Counted from the first letter of the stretch, positions 10,966-22,002 are shown. The stretch: DNA of 60,000 bases from Cristatella mucedo (GCA_009760855.2 WPIO01000086.1:981001-1041000), one strand, 5' to 3'. The notes: generated by a model from the sequence alone, not told the origin. Made by a program: numbers and translations.

Positions 10966-11916
10966 ATGTGCAATAAACCTCTGGTAATAAGCGACCTCAT
11001 TTCTGAAAATGGTATCGACCTGCTCGCCCTAACTGAAACCTGGCTGAAATCGATAAACTGTCCGACAATTAAAGACGCTACTTCATCCGGTTTCTCGTTC
11101 TTTCACACCCCTAGATCAAACAAAACTGGAGAGGAAGTTGCTATTATCCCGCGCTCGAAATTCAACTTCAAGCCATTTGCAGTACCCTCGAAGCAGTCTT
11201 TTGAATCAATTGTCTTGGTCTCAGCCAAAAACAAGCGACCGATAGTGGCAGTAGTCTATCGCCCACCAGGCACCAAATCCTCCTTTATCTCAGATTTATC
11301 CGATCTCATTTCGATTCTGTGTGCAAGAAATCGATCCTTCCTCGTTATGGGTGATTTCAACGTTCACTTTGATAACTTATCTGACGCTTTCAGCACCGAA
11401 TTTCGTGCATTGACTGACTCATTGTCTCTTGTGGCTCATGTGCATGGCCCTACCCACATCAAGGGTCACACACTCGACCAGATTTTCTCATACAACTGCA
11501 CTTTGTCATTACCAATAATTACTAAATCCTGCTTATCTGACCACACGCAGATCTCATTTAATCTACAGTGTGTGCCCACATCCTCCTCTAAAATAACCTG
11601 TGAATCGCGAAACCTCAAGACCGTTGACATCGATGCTGTCCGTGGGAGAATATCTGCTTCGCCTCTGCTGCTCAGTCCTCCCTCCGACCTGTCATCATTG
11701 GTAGATAGCTACAACATGACACTAGCTGACACGCTCGACGAGTTTGCACCTCTGACAAAGCGCACTGTGCGCTCCCGCCCAGACGGCCTATGGTTTACCA
11801 CGGACATTAAGCTAGCCAGGTCTACTAAACGAAAGCTTGAAAAAGCAAACAAAAGATCCGGACTAACTGTCCATCGACAGGCATATGAAGACGTAAGTCG
11901 TACCGATCGATCCTAG
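10966..11916 (+). pseudogene. LINE A endonuclease ORF part
   Basis: An open frame of 316 codons encoding an APE-type endonuclease, which nicks target DNA to prime reverse transcription. Visible motifs are LLALTETWLK (catalytic Glu about residue 24), AVVYRPPG (about 96-102), VMGDFNVHF (about 128-135), THIKGHTLDQIF (163-174) and CLSDHTQI (190-196, with the SDH motif). The domain's first residues lie upstream of the ATG behind a stop. Compared with the copy at 55587, sequence around 11893 is altered and the frame is lost, so this part is separated from the reverse transcriptase. Confidence 0.85.
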
Positions 11917-11960
11917 CAAAGGCCAAGTCTAGCTTCTATAGAAACATTGTTGACTCACAA

Positions 11961-13613
11961 ATGCACAATCTAAAAATGCTGACGTCGACAATAAACCATC
12001 TCCTTAACCGTTCCCAGATTAGCTCCTTACCTGATGATCCTTGTGATGATCTAGCCGATTGCTTCTCTCGATTCTTTGTGCAGAAGATAGACAAGATCTG
12101 GGAATCCATCCCTGCGATGACAACCTTCCCACTAGAATGCTGTTCCTCGGTTCCTGGCTGCACCTCAATGTCTGCATTTAAGCAGGTCACTAGTGATCTA
12201 GTCCTAAAGTTCGTATCGCAATCAAAGGAGACAAGTCCTCTGGACCCTATTCCCACTGTCCTGTTCCTACGTTGCATTGATCTGCTGCTGCCATGCACAA
12301 CTAACATCCTTAATATGTCATTAGCCTCAGGTCATGTCCCAGCACGTTTCAAAAAAGCTGTAGTCAGGCCTCTTCTCAAGAAAGCAACACTAGACCAAGA
12401 GAACTTGAGCAACTACCGCCCAGTCTCCCTTCTACCATTTCTATCAAAGACACTGGAACGGGTCTTGGTCGTCCAGCTAAACTCATATATCGAAACCTCA
12501 CACCTTGCTAGTAAGTTCCAGTCTGGCTTTAGAGCTGATCACTCCACAGAGTCAGCATTGCTTAGGGTATACAACGATCTACTTAGGAATGCAGACATGG
12601 GTGAAGTAGCTCTGCTTGTTTTACTTGATCTTTCGGCAGCTTTTGACACCATCGATCACAAAGTTCTTCTAGAGCACCTCTCATCTCGCCTGGGCATCAC
12701 TGGCACTGCTCTGCAGTGGTTCAGGTCCTATCTCAGTGGGAGACTCCAGAGTATTGACGTGAATGGACAAAAATCATCTGAAGTACCTCTGAAATATGGA
12801 ATACCTCAGGGCTCGGTGCTAGGTCCGGTTCTTTTCACGGTTTGTACTCTCCCTCTTGCTGATGTGATTGCCAAGCACAATCTAGGCTTTCACTTCTATG
12901 CGGATGACACTCAGTGGTGCCTTTGCTTTGATCCCTCCCAGCCTTCGAGCACCTCAAATTCTCTCAACTCACTTGCTGCATGCATTGATGACATCCGCAC
13001 ATGGATGGCAGCACATTTTCTAAAAGTAAACGATGACAAAACTAACTTAATAGTTATGGGCAAACCCAGTGTGATTCAGAGATTGGAAAGGCTGTCTCTC
13101 AAAATTGGCCCTGCCAGCATATCTCCTGTCGAATCAGCTCGATATCTAGGTGTCATATTCCAAAGCGACCTCTCGTTAGACGACCATATCAGCTCCACGG
13201 TCAAATCCGCCTATTTTCAGATTCATAACATTGCTAAAATTCGGGCTTGTTTAGATAAGGATACCACGTCCAAGTTGGTCCATGCATTCGTGACATCACG
13301 TCTCGACTTCTGCAACTCACTGCTTACTCGCCTACCAGCATGTGCGATCAGGCGATTGCAGCTGGTGCAAAACTCTGCAGCTAGGCTTGTCTGTCGTGAG
13401 CATCGCAGTTGCCACGTTACTCAACTTCTCGCCGACCTGCACTGGCTCCCAGTCAAGCAAGAGATTGACTTTAAGGTTTTGTCGCTCACTTTTAGGTCCC
13501 TTCATTCTATGGCTCCAGCCTATCTTTACGACATAGTCCCCCATCAGGCCAAGCATCGTACCGCCTGCTTTTTAGAATCCAACAGTCTAGAAATACTTCG
13601 TACAAACCTCTAA
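11961..13613 (+). pseudogene. LINE A reverse transcriptase ORF part
   Basis: The longest open frame of the window, 550 codons. Reverse transcriptase motifs in order are NYRPVSLLPFLSK, KFQSGFRADHSTESAL, LLDLSAAFDTIDH (about residues 221-233, first catalytic Asp), YGIPQGSVLGPVLF and FHFYADDTQ (YADD about 313-316). The C-terminal zone carries LDFCNSLLTRLP and FKVLSLTFRSLHS. A CAA-to-TAA change at 13611-13613, judged against the other copies, stops the frame early; related coding sequence continues to about 13750. No RNase H domain is seen. The catalytic residues are present, but the endonuclease is out of frame. Confidence 0.9.
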
Positions 13614-14205
13614 TCCTTTAGAGATCGTGCATTTAGTTCCTATGCTCCCAAAGCCTGGAACTCCCTCCCGACCTGCGTCAGAACATCCCCTGACCTGACC
13701 ACATTTAAAAGGAACTTAAAAACACACCTATGTAGGACAGCATTTAGTGGGTCCCGGCGATTCGTTCTTCACGTGCTTATGCGTGCTGACACTGTGCATG
13801 CTGCCACTAACCACATTTGCATGCTGACCCTGTGCATGTCACCCCTATCCATGTTATTCATTTGGTTTGTTTTTCAAGCATGATTTTTTCTTACCGTTCA
13901 ATTGCTATCCCCTTTGCAGCAAATGTAAGGCACATAGAAATAGATTAAGTTCTCTGAGGCGCTTTATCAAGTACATTATTATTGTTATTATTATTATTAT
14001 TATTATTATAATCCTCGTGGTCAAGCAGTCAGATTCGCTTGAGAACATCAAGGTCAAGATCTAAGACAAGGAAGGCATTCCTTGAAATCAGCAGCCATTA
14101 TGTTGTGCTGGCTATTAGCAGGGCGAACGCTCTGTGGTTACGACATCCAAAAATAGTCGTCATCCTTCACCTTGTGTTGCCTCTGCCAGGAGGCAACTAG
14201 GTTCT

Positions 14206-14211
14206 AATAAA
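14206..14211 (+). terminator. polyA signal of decayed polyubiquitin gene
   Basis: AATAAA lies 6 bp after the ubiquitin stop codon at 14198-14200. It is consistent with the original 3' end of the gene. Confidence 0.6.
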
Positions 14212-14299
14212 AGATCTTGAGCGACGAATTTTCTCTCTATTTTATGAACACTGCTGTATTGCACTAGATTTAGTTGTCTCATACTTTCTACCTGTCTTC

Positions 14300-15302
14300 T
14301 GAATTGAGCCTTTTAGCTCCAATACATCGAAATTTAGGTGTCATTTTCGACAGCTGTTTAAATTTTAAAAGCATTCAAAAGAGTGCTTTTACAGCTAGCC
14401 ATCACGATCGATCCCTAATAAAGATGAGGAGCTGTCTGCCATAGTGGCTTGCACAAGATTTAGCTAGCTCCTTGGTTGTGTGTCGGCTTGATTACTGTAG
14501 TTCTTTTTTGGCTGGGCTACAAAAGAAACAACTAGGCCACTGCGTATGGCTACGAACACAGCTGCAAGGCTAGCTTTCAAGTCCCAGACGTTTGACTACG
14601 TGTCTCCGTTGCTACAAGAGCTAGGATGGTGGTCACTAGGTAACGTGGTTGCTGTTCACGACCTCGGCCGTGAGGTCATTGATTCAAATCCCGTGGGGGC
14701 GATTTTGTATTGCCGCTGCAAGTGGTGGTGATAGCCTAAAAGGAACGTCTTTCGCTATGCAAAAGAGGCTGCTCAATCAGCTAGGCCCATTGCTGCCGTT
14801 TGATCAACGGTTACAGAGCCATGTTCGTAAGGTGGCCCACAACGCCCGCCACGGCTTGACTTCCCCATACCTAGCTAAACTGCTGCCCCAGTTTCAGCAT
14901 CCTCGTGCCCTCAGGTCCTGTGTGGACAATAAGTTAGCTGTATCATTCCTGCGCCTATAGACAGTTGGCGACAGAAACTATAGGTCCTATACTGTAAAAC
15001 TTGCTCACACGATTCTTACGAAACCACCACTGCTCTGCTGCTGCCGACTGTGGTTCATCGTTTCCAGCGTTGCTGAGCTGCTACTTCCGTGCTTCTTAAT
15101 ACCTTAATTGCTCTCCTGGCTTCCTAATACCTTAACTGCTCTCCTGGCTCTGCTATGCTTCCCACTTTCCCTTTATAGCATGAGATAAAGTCTGTTTACT
15201 ACCGAATGCGTACCGAAAGCCGCTTAGACTGGGAGTGCTATGCCAAATTCTCTTGCGTAACACCCACACTGTCTTTGTCCGTTTGTGAGTTGCAGAAGGA
15301 AA
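14300..15302 (+). mobile_element. LINE B 3' part with nested SINE
   Basis: LINE B from the end of the reverse transcriptase to the 3' UTR. Visible pieces are the aaatttaggtgtcattttcgacagctg block, SRLDYC-like sequence near 14485, AARLAFKSQ and the C-terminal HQF-type segment (ALRSCVDNKLAVSFLRL). The UTR includes ccgaatgcgtaccgaaagcc and the acacccaca block. A SINE I copy interrupts it at 14630-14785. The (ACATT)n tail is missing. Confidence 0.8.
14630..14785 (+). mobile_element. SINE I nested in LINE B
   Basis: A SINE I copy lacking the first bases of its head (tggtcactaggtaacgtgg), with a B-box-like gattcaaatccc and the usual end, aaaagaggctgctcaatcagctagg. LINE B coding sequence stops at gctaggatgg and resumes with cgtttgatcaacgg. 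Confidence 0.8.
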
Positions 15303-15588
15303 AGCCAGCTACAGCAAAAAATCCAGCTATCTCTGATGAAAACACGAAGACGATTAGCACATAGACCTAATAGAGGTGACGCAAGAACCCGGATAACGCT
15401 TTAGATGAAGCATTTTACGAATCTAGCAGGTTGAAGAATGTCGTGAGCGAATGAAGCTAGATGTGCAGAAACTAGCAGCACCGTTAAGTACTGAAACTCT
15501 TGTTGCAGATTTTTAGATTTTTCGTTGCAGGGCACAATGCTTGCTGAAAGGCTGAAATTGCATTGTCGTTAATTCCAGGAGACCTAAC

Positions 15589-15824
15589 TGTGGTTTTATT
15601 TAATTAATGACACTACCCCTGATCGCTGTACGAGTGGGCTGTGACACTCGATGTGATAAGCAGCCGGGACGTGCTATTAGTGGTTGTTTTAACAAGGGAG
15701 TCGGGGGACTCCAGTGGGCGAGGAGAGTCGTGCTTCGCCCTGCTCCGTGTCGAGGTGGAATAAACTAGTGGTGTTGCACGTCGGCTGGTGTTTTGTGCAG
15801 TTCGCGATGGCAATCAAACAACAC
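15589..15824 (+). mobile_element. solo LTR, copy 1
   Basis: About 236 bp beginning TGTGGTTTTATTTAA and ending ..CAACACA, with an AATAAA at 15759-15764. It is closely similar along its length to the reverse complement of 28781-29022, where TG..CA ends and a duplication are clear. No internal retroelement sequence, primer-binding site or polypurine tract follows, and no clean target duplication is left. Confidence 0.75.
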
Positions 15825-16399
15825 AAACTAAAGTAAGATAATCGCTTGAATTTGATTGGTAATCTACCTTGGTAGGGTCAGTGCGAAACCGACAAGAAAG
15901 CATCAGCCGGAGCCAGCTCCGTGTAGCCGAACAAAGGCATTCACAATCCAAGTTGACGCGTGGTGGATGATACAGCGACAAGTTCACAATGTCGTGACGC
16001 GCGGCGACAGTATTTATGATTAATCAGGAAAAGCTAATGACAGCGGCGAAGTTAAAATTGGTCGTTTTCGAGCAAATACCCTTTCGACAAGCAACTTTCC
16101 AATTTCTCTGCTATTGCCTGAAGTATTCCTCTTCTCGCAATCAGCAGTATTTCGGCATTCACAACGTTTTCTTACTCAGACTCAATACCGATGAAAACAA
16201 AAACAGTTAATAGTAATAACTACACAATGGTTACGGTGCCATAAGACAATCCAACCTTTTTCTGGGATCCACATTTGCAGCACAAACTTTGCTTTTAGAC
16301 GCCGAGTACTTGAACAATCTGGCTCTGGAGAGACGCCTAGGCTGGGAAAGGTCGACTGTCCAGTCAGCATGCAAGATTGAAAGTATAAGTTGTGCAGAT
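15825..16399. other. unassigned spacer
   Basis: No gene or known repeat seen between the solo LTR and the unknown repeat. A short open stretch at 16016-16210 shows no motif. Confidence 0.4.
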
Positions 16400-16640
16400 A
16401 TTGGCGGAAAATATTGAGACTGAATATGACATCACGCTCACCAATCCAAGGTCAGATGCATATTTCGAATCCGCCGAAAGATGCTTGGAGATCGCCAACT
16501 CCCCAAGCAAATACATTCTTCTATTCTTTTTACATATACTAATTGCACCCAACCTCTGCAGGAAGAAAGCCGTGGTGGCGGTACAAGGCCGAGCTGAGCA
16601 CTGAACCTGTAAAGGAATCACAATCGTTTACGTCAGCAAA
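16400..16640 (+). repeat. unknown dispersed repeat, copy 2
   Basis: Plus-strand copy of the repeat at 2900-3110. The shared core is near 16470-16510, followed by the cctctgcaggaagaaa block and a gagctgagcactgaa block. Both copies read xERCxEIANSxS in one frame. No terminal repeats or tail were identified. Confidence 0.6.
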
Positions 16641-17375
16641 TGGTTGAGGTAAAGAAGATTGAGGTTAAGCATGCATCAGCCCAAGAGACAACTGAGTGGC
16701 CTCACATACAAAATGAGTGATCAGGCAAAGGTGCCTGGTGACACACCATTAGCATAGCGGCTGCCTAGGTCATGCCAACTAAGCCGGCCTAATAATGTAA
16801 AAGCTGGAGAACCGGCATGGAAAACTCATACAATTCGCGGTAACCTTGCCTCGTAAATTGCTATTAGGCTAATATTAGTAGCTAGCGGAAACAGACCAGC
16901 AATGTCCTGGGATAGGATGAAATTATTTGTAGAGGCACTGAATGTGCTGACTGTGGGAAAGTAAAGTCAGCTCAATGCTACTTGATTAAATGTTACAAGG
17001 CGGCTGTATGCTCTCTGCATGGGGTAATTGCAGGCAAAAGCTTTCATAGCTCAAATATTGATAAAACCAGACCGGCAGATTTAGATAGGAACACTAGTTT
17101 CTCTAAAAAATGAGCTCATTTGTCCTGCATCACCTTTTGGAATAAAGTACAACCACAACTTTAACAGGCGAAGATCTTAAATGGTACACAAACGGGGCAT
17201 TTAACGTTAATCTTACCATCACCGCTTCATGCTGCTATGGCTACGATTAAAGTGCATCACCGCTTCTTGAACTTAAGGCTAAGATTACGCCGGTCATGTT
17301 GAATTAACCCTTCTCCGATGTCAATACATCAGCATGCCATCTGGATCATCGTCATCATCACTCGGATTATAACTG
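16641..17375. other. unassigned spacer
   Basis: I recognise nothing here; no open frame of note. Confidence 0.4.
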
Positions 17376-18139
17376 GATTCAGAAGTCTGCCTCTACAGCT
17401 AGCCATCACATCCGATCCCTATCCATGATTAGGTGTCTCCCACGGTGGCTTGTCAAAAATTTAACTAGCTCTTTATTTCTGTCTCGGCTTGATATTTTCT
17501 ATTCCCTTTTGGCCGGGCTGCCAAAGAAAACTATTAGGCCATTGCAGCGGACTTTGAATATGGCTGCAAGGATAGTCTTCAAGTCTCAGTGGTTTGAGCA
17601 CGTGTCTTCTTTGCTAAAAGAGCTAGGATGGTTGACGGTTGAGCAACGGATACAGAGCAAAGTTCTAACGCTGACCCACAAGGACCGCCACGGCTTGGCT
17701 CCTTCGTAGCTAGCTGAACTGCTGCATCAATTTCAGCCTCTTTGCGCCCTCAGGTCCTGTGTGGAAAATAAATTAGCTGTCTCATTCCTCCGATTAAAGA
17801 CCGTTGGTGACAGAAACTTTAGCTCTGCAGGTCCTAGACTGCGGAACTCGCGTCCACAATACCTACGCAACGACCACTACTCTCCTGCTGCCGACTATGG
17901 CACATCATTTTCAGCGGTCCTGAGCTGCTACTGCTATGCTACTCACTACCTTAACTGCTCTCCTGACTCTGCTATGCTTCCCACTTTTCCCTTTGTTTCG
18001 TAAGACAAAGTCTGTTGGCTACCAAATGCGTACCGAAAGCCGCATAAGCTGTGAGTGCGCTACGAAAAAATCTCCTGCGTAACACCCACATGGTCTTTAT
18101 GACTTTGTGGAGTTACAGAAGGAGATACATTACATTACT
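17376..18139 (+). mobile_element. LINE B 3' end with tail
   Basis: A 5'-truncated LINE B. It reads ASHHIRSLSMIRCLPRWL, LSRLDIFYSLLAGLPKK, AARIVFKSQWFEHVSSLL and, beyond a stop at 17707, KLAVSFLRLKTVGDRNFS. It continues through the aaatgcgtaccgaaagccgc UTR block and ends in gagatacattacattac. It gives the cleanest view of the LINE B C-terminus and of its (ACATT)n tail. Confidence 0.85.
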
Positions 18140-18220
18140 AATGACCAATGAACGACATAAAGAGACTGTGCGGAAGTTCTCAAGTTCTCTTGATCTAGTG
18201 TTGCTCTTTTGAGTAGTGGG

Positions 18221-18390
18221 TTGGTGAGCCGTGATTGCCCATGATGTAAGGCGGCTGCTTTTCAGTACCTCTGTCGCGAGGTCGTGGTTTCATGATTTGT
18301 GGTGGGCAACTTTTTTCCGCTGCAAGCGGTAGTGATAGCTGTTAAGGCTGTTAGGCCACTATGACAAAGAAGGTTGCTTAAATCAGCAAG
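18221..18390 (+). mobile_element. SINE I
   Basis: Head ttggtgagccgtgattgccc, a degenerate B box in gaggtcgtggtttcatg, body ctgcaagcggtagtgatagc and end gttgcttaaatcagcaag. It lies about 80 bp after the LINE B tail. Confidence 0.8.
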
Positions 18391-18403
18391 TATTTTTGTT
18401 TTA

Positions 18404-18434
18404 GATGAGCCGTAATGGCACACTAGGTAAGGCG
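18404..18434 (+). mobile_element. SINE I head only
   Basis: Only the first part of SINE I (gatgagccgtaatggcacac..aggtaaggcg) is present. It is cut off where an opposite-strand LINE B fragment begins at 18436. It stands in tandem with the copy ending at 18390. Confidence 0.7.
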
Positions 18435-18435
18435 A

Positions 18436-18735
18436 AGCAAGATTTCCAAAGTTTTCCATCCCAGCAACAATAGAGTCGCAGTAATCTACCCTAGACAGAG
18501 CTGATGAACGAGTTTCATTTTTGTGAGCAACCGTAAGATAGAGCCTAATCATAGATAGTGATCGGATGTGACGGTTAGCTTTGGAAGCAGGCTTGTGAAC
18601 AAATATTTCGAATGTAGGCAGTTGTCGAAGACAATACTTAAATTACGTGTTCGTCGTGATGGTCGCACAGCAGCATCTCCTATTAGAAGAGAAAAGCCTT
18701 GCAGTCCAGCCATACGCATAGGGCGTGCAACAGTC
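18436..18735 (-). mobile_element. LINE B reverse transcriptase fragment
   Basis: The minus strand reads GLQGFSLLIGDAAVRPSRR, RNLSIVFDNCLHSKYLFT and then SRVDYCDSIVAGM. These correspond to LINE B's LLRGDVVVRPSPLARNLG and SRLDYCNSILTGL at 46169-46410. Both ends are broken and no tail is present. Confidence 0.75.
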
Positions 18736-18900
18736 ACCCCTAACTGCTTTATGTCATTTATCGAGCATGATGCCACTCACCATTCAATCGTGTTTCCTTT
18801 GCAGCAAATAAAAAGCGCCTAGAAAGAGATTGAGTTTTCTGAGGGCGCTTTATCAAGTGCATTATTATCATTACTAATATTATTACTGTTATTGTCATTT
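18730..18900 (+). mobile_element. LINE A 3' end
   Basis: A short 3' piece of LINE A: cacccctaactg, the ttgcagcaaat block, gagttttctgagggcgcttt and an impure (TTA)n tail. Confidence 0.85.
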
Positions 18901-19025
18901 AATTTCAAGACAGTTGTCAATCTTCAGTATCGAATGCCGGTAAGGCAAGCATTCATTTTGTCAGTGGCTGCGGCAAATTGCGACGGTTTTAATGTCAAAT
19001 AAAGTGAGTATCGTCAAGTTAATCC

Positions 19026-19185
19026 TAGCCGTGATGGCACACTAGGTAAGGCTCTTTGCCGCCCCAGTACCGAGATTGTGTGTTCGAATTCTTCGGTTGA
19101 TACCCCTATTTTTCGTCTGCAAGCGATATTGACAGCTCTTCAGGTTTTTCTGCTGCTTTAGAAGAGGGGGCTGTTAAATCAGCCA
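19026..19185 (+). mobile_element. SINE I, first of tandem pair
   Basis: Contains gccgtgatggcacactagg, a degenerate B box (gtgttcgaattcttc) and the end ggctgttaaatcagccaac. It is followed after 15 bp by a second copy in the same direction. Confidence 0.8.
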
Positions 19186-19200
19186 ACATATTTGATTTAG

Positions 19201-19370
19201 ATGAGCAGTAATTGCTCACTAGGTAAGATGGTTCTTTTTTACGACCTCAGTTCCGAGGTCGTAGTTTCAAATCCTGTGGTGGTCGATCCCTTGTCGCTGC
19301 TGCAAGCGGTGGTGAGAGCCTTTAAGGCTCGTCAATCACGATACAATAATAGGCTGCTAAGTCAGCTAAT
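19201..19370 (+). mobile_element. SINE I, second of tandem pair
   Basis: Head atgagcagtaattgctcact, B-box-like gtttcaaatcct, body ctgcaagcggtggtgagagc and end aggctgctaagtcagctaa. Confidence 0.8.
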
Positions 19371-19569
19371 ACTCTTTCTTGGCTCCAACCTTTTTGAAAG
19401 GGGTGAGACATTACCTGAGGCTAACGGCGTATTTACGATGCTAGTTATGCATGGCTGCAGATATATGCATCGTGGAATCGGGTCTGTGAGTATGAATTGT
19501 AGATATGCATCGTAGAATAAGCTAGACCGTCGTAAGAATCGTCGTGTATGGAGATAACTTCGCCTTGAT

Positions 19570-20110
19570 TAATGAGATATTGGATTGTAGTCATCAGGAA
19601 TTTGGGATCGGTCATCTGCGATTCAACGAGGTTTCATATAAGCTAAACTTGGCATTTAATGGGATCGTTGGTAAAAACTACATAAGTCCTCATTTGCCTG
19701 TCGATGGACAGTCAATCCTAAAATGTTGCACGCTTTTTTAGAACTTACGCTTAGTAGACCTAGTTAGTTTAATGTCTGTGGTAAATTGTATGCCGTCTGC
19801 AAGAGAGTGAGCAGTTCGCTAATTCAGAGGTGCTAGCTCGTAGAGCACATCGGCTAGAGTCCTGTTATAGTGTAGCGATATACCGACGATGACAGTTCGG
19901 ACGGGATTTTGGGCAGCAGAGGCAAAGATGGTATTTTCGCACGAACACCTTCAAGGTCAAGGACAGGGAGGCTTCGTGACTTAAGGGTAATTTCAGATGA
20001 AAAGGAGGGCACATATTTTAGACGAAATGAGATCTGCACATGATTAGATAGGATCTGTTACCGATGACTGTGCTGTTATAAGTCAGAGTACTCTAAATCA
20101 TATATTCGGA
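19570..20110 (-). mobile_element. LINE A endonuclease-RT linker fragment
   Basis: The minus strand carries the LINE A region between endonuclease and reverse transcriptase. Landmarks are cctgtcgatggacagt near 19696 and, in translation, MQISFRLKYVPSFSSEITLK (family form QISFNLQCVPTSSSKITCES). It is much mutated and cut at both ends. Confidence 0.75.
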
Positions 20111-20490
20111 AAAGTGTTGACTGTTGAAGACGTTCTTACAAGTTTACCGTAATGAAATGGAAAGCTCCCATCTCGTTTTTCTATGCCTAAACACTGGTTA
20201 ATTTGTATTTTCATAATAAGGGTTGAAATTATATTACGGCAATTATATAAAACATATATACTTTCTGTTTCTACTTTAATATTAGCTTACAAGAGTTTTC
20301 ACTGCTATCACCAGATAAGCTAAAAATGTAGGCGTTTTTGTACGCCAGTAAAACAAACACAATAGGATAGCTCAGTTGAAATTGCATTTTTACGGTTAAA
20401 GAAAATCATCAAGTGATGATTACGCGTGGGTTAAATATGGCATAAGACATTGTAAAAGACTCATACTTGAAGTTGCATTTTTTCATTTAG
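20111..20490. other. AT-rich spacer
   Basis: AT-rich, no gene or repeat recognised. Confidence 0.5.
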
Positions 20491-22002
20491 TGATAATAAT
20501 ACAAGTAATAACCTCAGAGAATTCAATCTTTTCTAGGCACTTTACATTTTCTGCAAAGGAACACGATTGAATGATTATTGGTAGCATGCTCAATTAAAAC
20601 AAGTATATAGCGTGGTTAGGAATGGTGTGCACAGGGTCAGCATGCAAGTAGTGTTTATTGTTAGCATGCAGTGTCATCATGCATAAGCACATTAACAATG
20701 CATCGTACGGACCCAATAGATGATACTAAAAATATATGCATTTTAGCTTATTTAAATGTTGTCAAGTCAGGGCAGTCGTGACGCGAAATAGGAAATTCCG
20801 GACTTTGTGTTTCGTGCGAGGAACTCGTTAACGATTCTTACATGCTTATCCTGGTGGGGAGTAGATTTAATAGGTAGGCTAAAGCCGTAGAGTAAAGGAG
20901 TATGCAAGTGAGTGACGGAACCTTGAAGTCAATACTTTGCTTGGCTGGGTACCAGTGCAAGTCGGAGAGAAGTAATGTAATTTGGCAAATGTGACGGTCG
21001 CGACAGACGATCCTTGTTGCTGAGTTGTGTGTCGCTGCAAGCGCCTTATAGGACAGGCAGGCAGACAAGCAAGCAGTTTATTGCAGAACTCGAGATGGGA
21101 TATCACAAATACGAGGACCTATTTAGATGTAGTGTCCCAGTCTAAAAACGCCCGAATTCTTGCAATGTTACCTTGCTAAAAGTAGGCAGACTCCTTTTTA
21201 GCTGATGTGGTTGTCTAATGAAACGTCACTTTGGAAAAGAACGAATATATTTCGTGCAGATTCAACTCGAGATATGCTGGCAGAGTCAATTGTGGGCGTT
21301 AACGTTTATATTTACTGAATAAAACTTGGTTTGCCTATAACTATTATGTTGGATTTATCGTCGTTTAATTGAAAAAAGTTTGCTGCCGTCCATGTGCAGA
21401 TGTCAACAACACATGTGGCTAGGGAGCTCAGAGAATTCGAGGGGCTGGAAAACTAGGAATGATTAAAGCAAAGGTAGAACTGGGGGTCATCAGTGTAGAA
21501 GAAAAACCCTAGATTGTGCCTAGCCATCTCGTCGCCTAAAGAGAGGCTATAAATAAACAGTGAAGAGAACGGGACCAAGCGCATATCGCTGAGGTACCAC
21601 GAATACTCCAGACGTTCCTCAGAGGATCTTAGTCCCTTCCTATCTATACTCCGGACTCTCCTACTTATTAGGACCTGAGCCACTGCAATGCTGTATTATT
21701 AATGTCTACGTGAGGTGAGAGGCATTTAAGAAGAAATTGGGGATCGATGATATCAAAAACTGCCGAAAGATCGTGCCAAACAAGCAGAGGTATTATACTT
21801 AAGACTGCGTCCCAAATTAGGTCGTTATATACCCTAAGCACTGCTAACTCAGTGGAGGGATTAAATCCAGAACCAGATTGGAACTTACTAGAGATGTTTA
21901 AGGTTCAAATACATGTATTCAGCTGATCTGATACGACTGATTCCAGTGGTTTTCATGGAACGGTGAAAATGAGACTGGGTGGAAGTTGCTGAAGTACTCT
22001 TG
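20491..22002 (-). mobile_element. LINE A 3' half
   Basis: About 1.5 kb of LINE A on the minus strand, from a weak tail at 20491 through the 3' UTR and C-terminal domain (SATRIVCRDRHICQITLLLS) to the reverse transcriptase. It breaks off at 22002, in the region equivalent to NLSNYRPVSLLPF. Many frameshifts. It abuts a LINE B 3' end at 22003. Confidence 0.8.

Larger units (their letters stand above)
10907..14012 (+). mobile_element. LINE A, nearly full-length copy
   Basis: Non-LTR retrotransposon of L2/CR1 type, about 3.1 kb, with endonuclease, reverse transcriptase, 3' UTR and a (TTA)n tail (about 13975-14010). It is inserted in ubiquitin unit 3 near codons 16-18. The target site is duplicated: ..agaggtca ends at 10906 and ..gtggtca ends at 14023. 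The 5' part begins at the start of the endonuclease domain (LNAC just before a stop at 10951, then NPRSMCNK), so it may be slightly 5'-truncated. No ORF1 is visible. Such elements copy by target-primed reverse transcription. Confidence 0.9.
10103..14200 (+). pseudogene. polyubiquitin gene, decayed and interrupted
   Basis: Ubiquitin is the 76-residue protein modifier, and polyubiquitin genes encode head-to-tail copies. Unit 1 starts at ATG 10103 but loses one base after codon 3; it then reads [20 protein letters not shown] and AKIQDKEG before decaying to about 10325. Unit 2 starts at 10326 (ATGAAAATGTTTGTC), is cut at about 10353 by foreign sequence and resumes at 10722 with [22 protein letters not shown] and three stops. 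Unit 3 starts at 10851 ([13 protein letters not shown]), is split by LINE A, resumes near 14014 (SDSLENIKVKI, stop, DKEGIP) and ends LHLVLPLPGGN-stop at 14198-14200. The promoter and polyA signal are in place, so this is a dead resident gene and not a processed copy. Confidence 0.88.
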
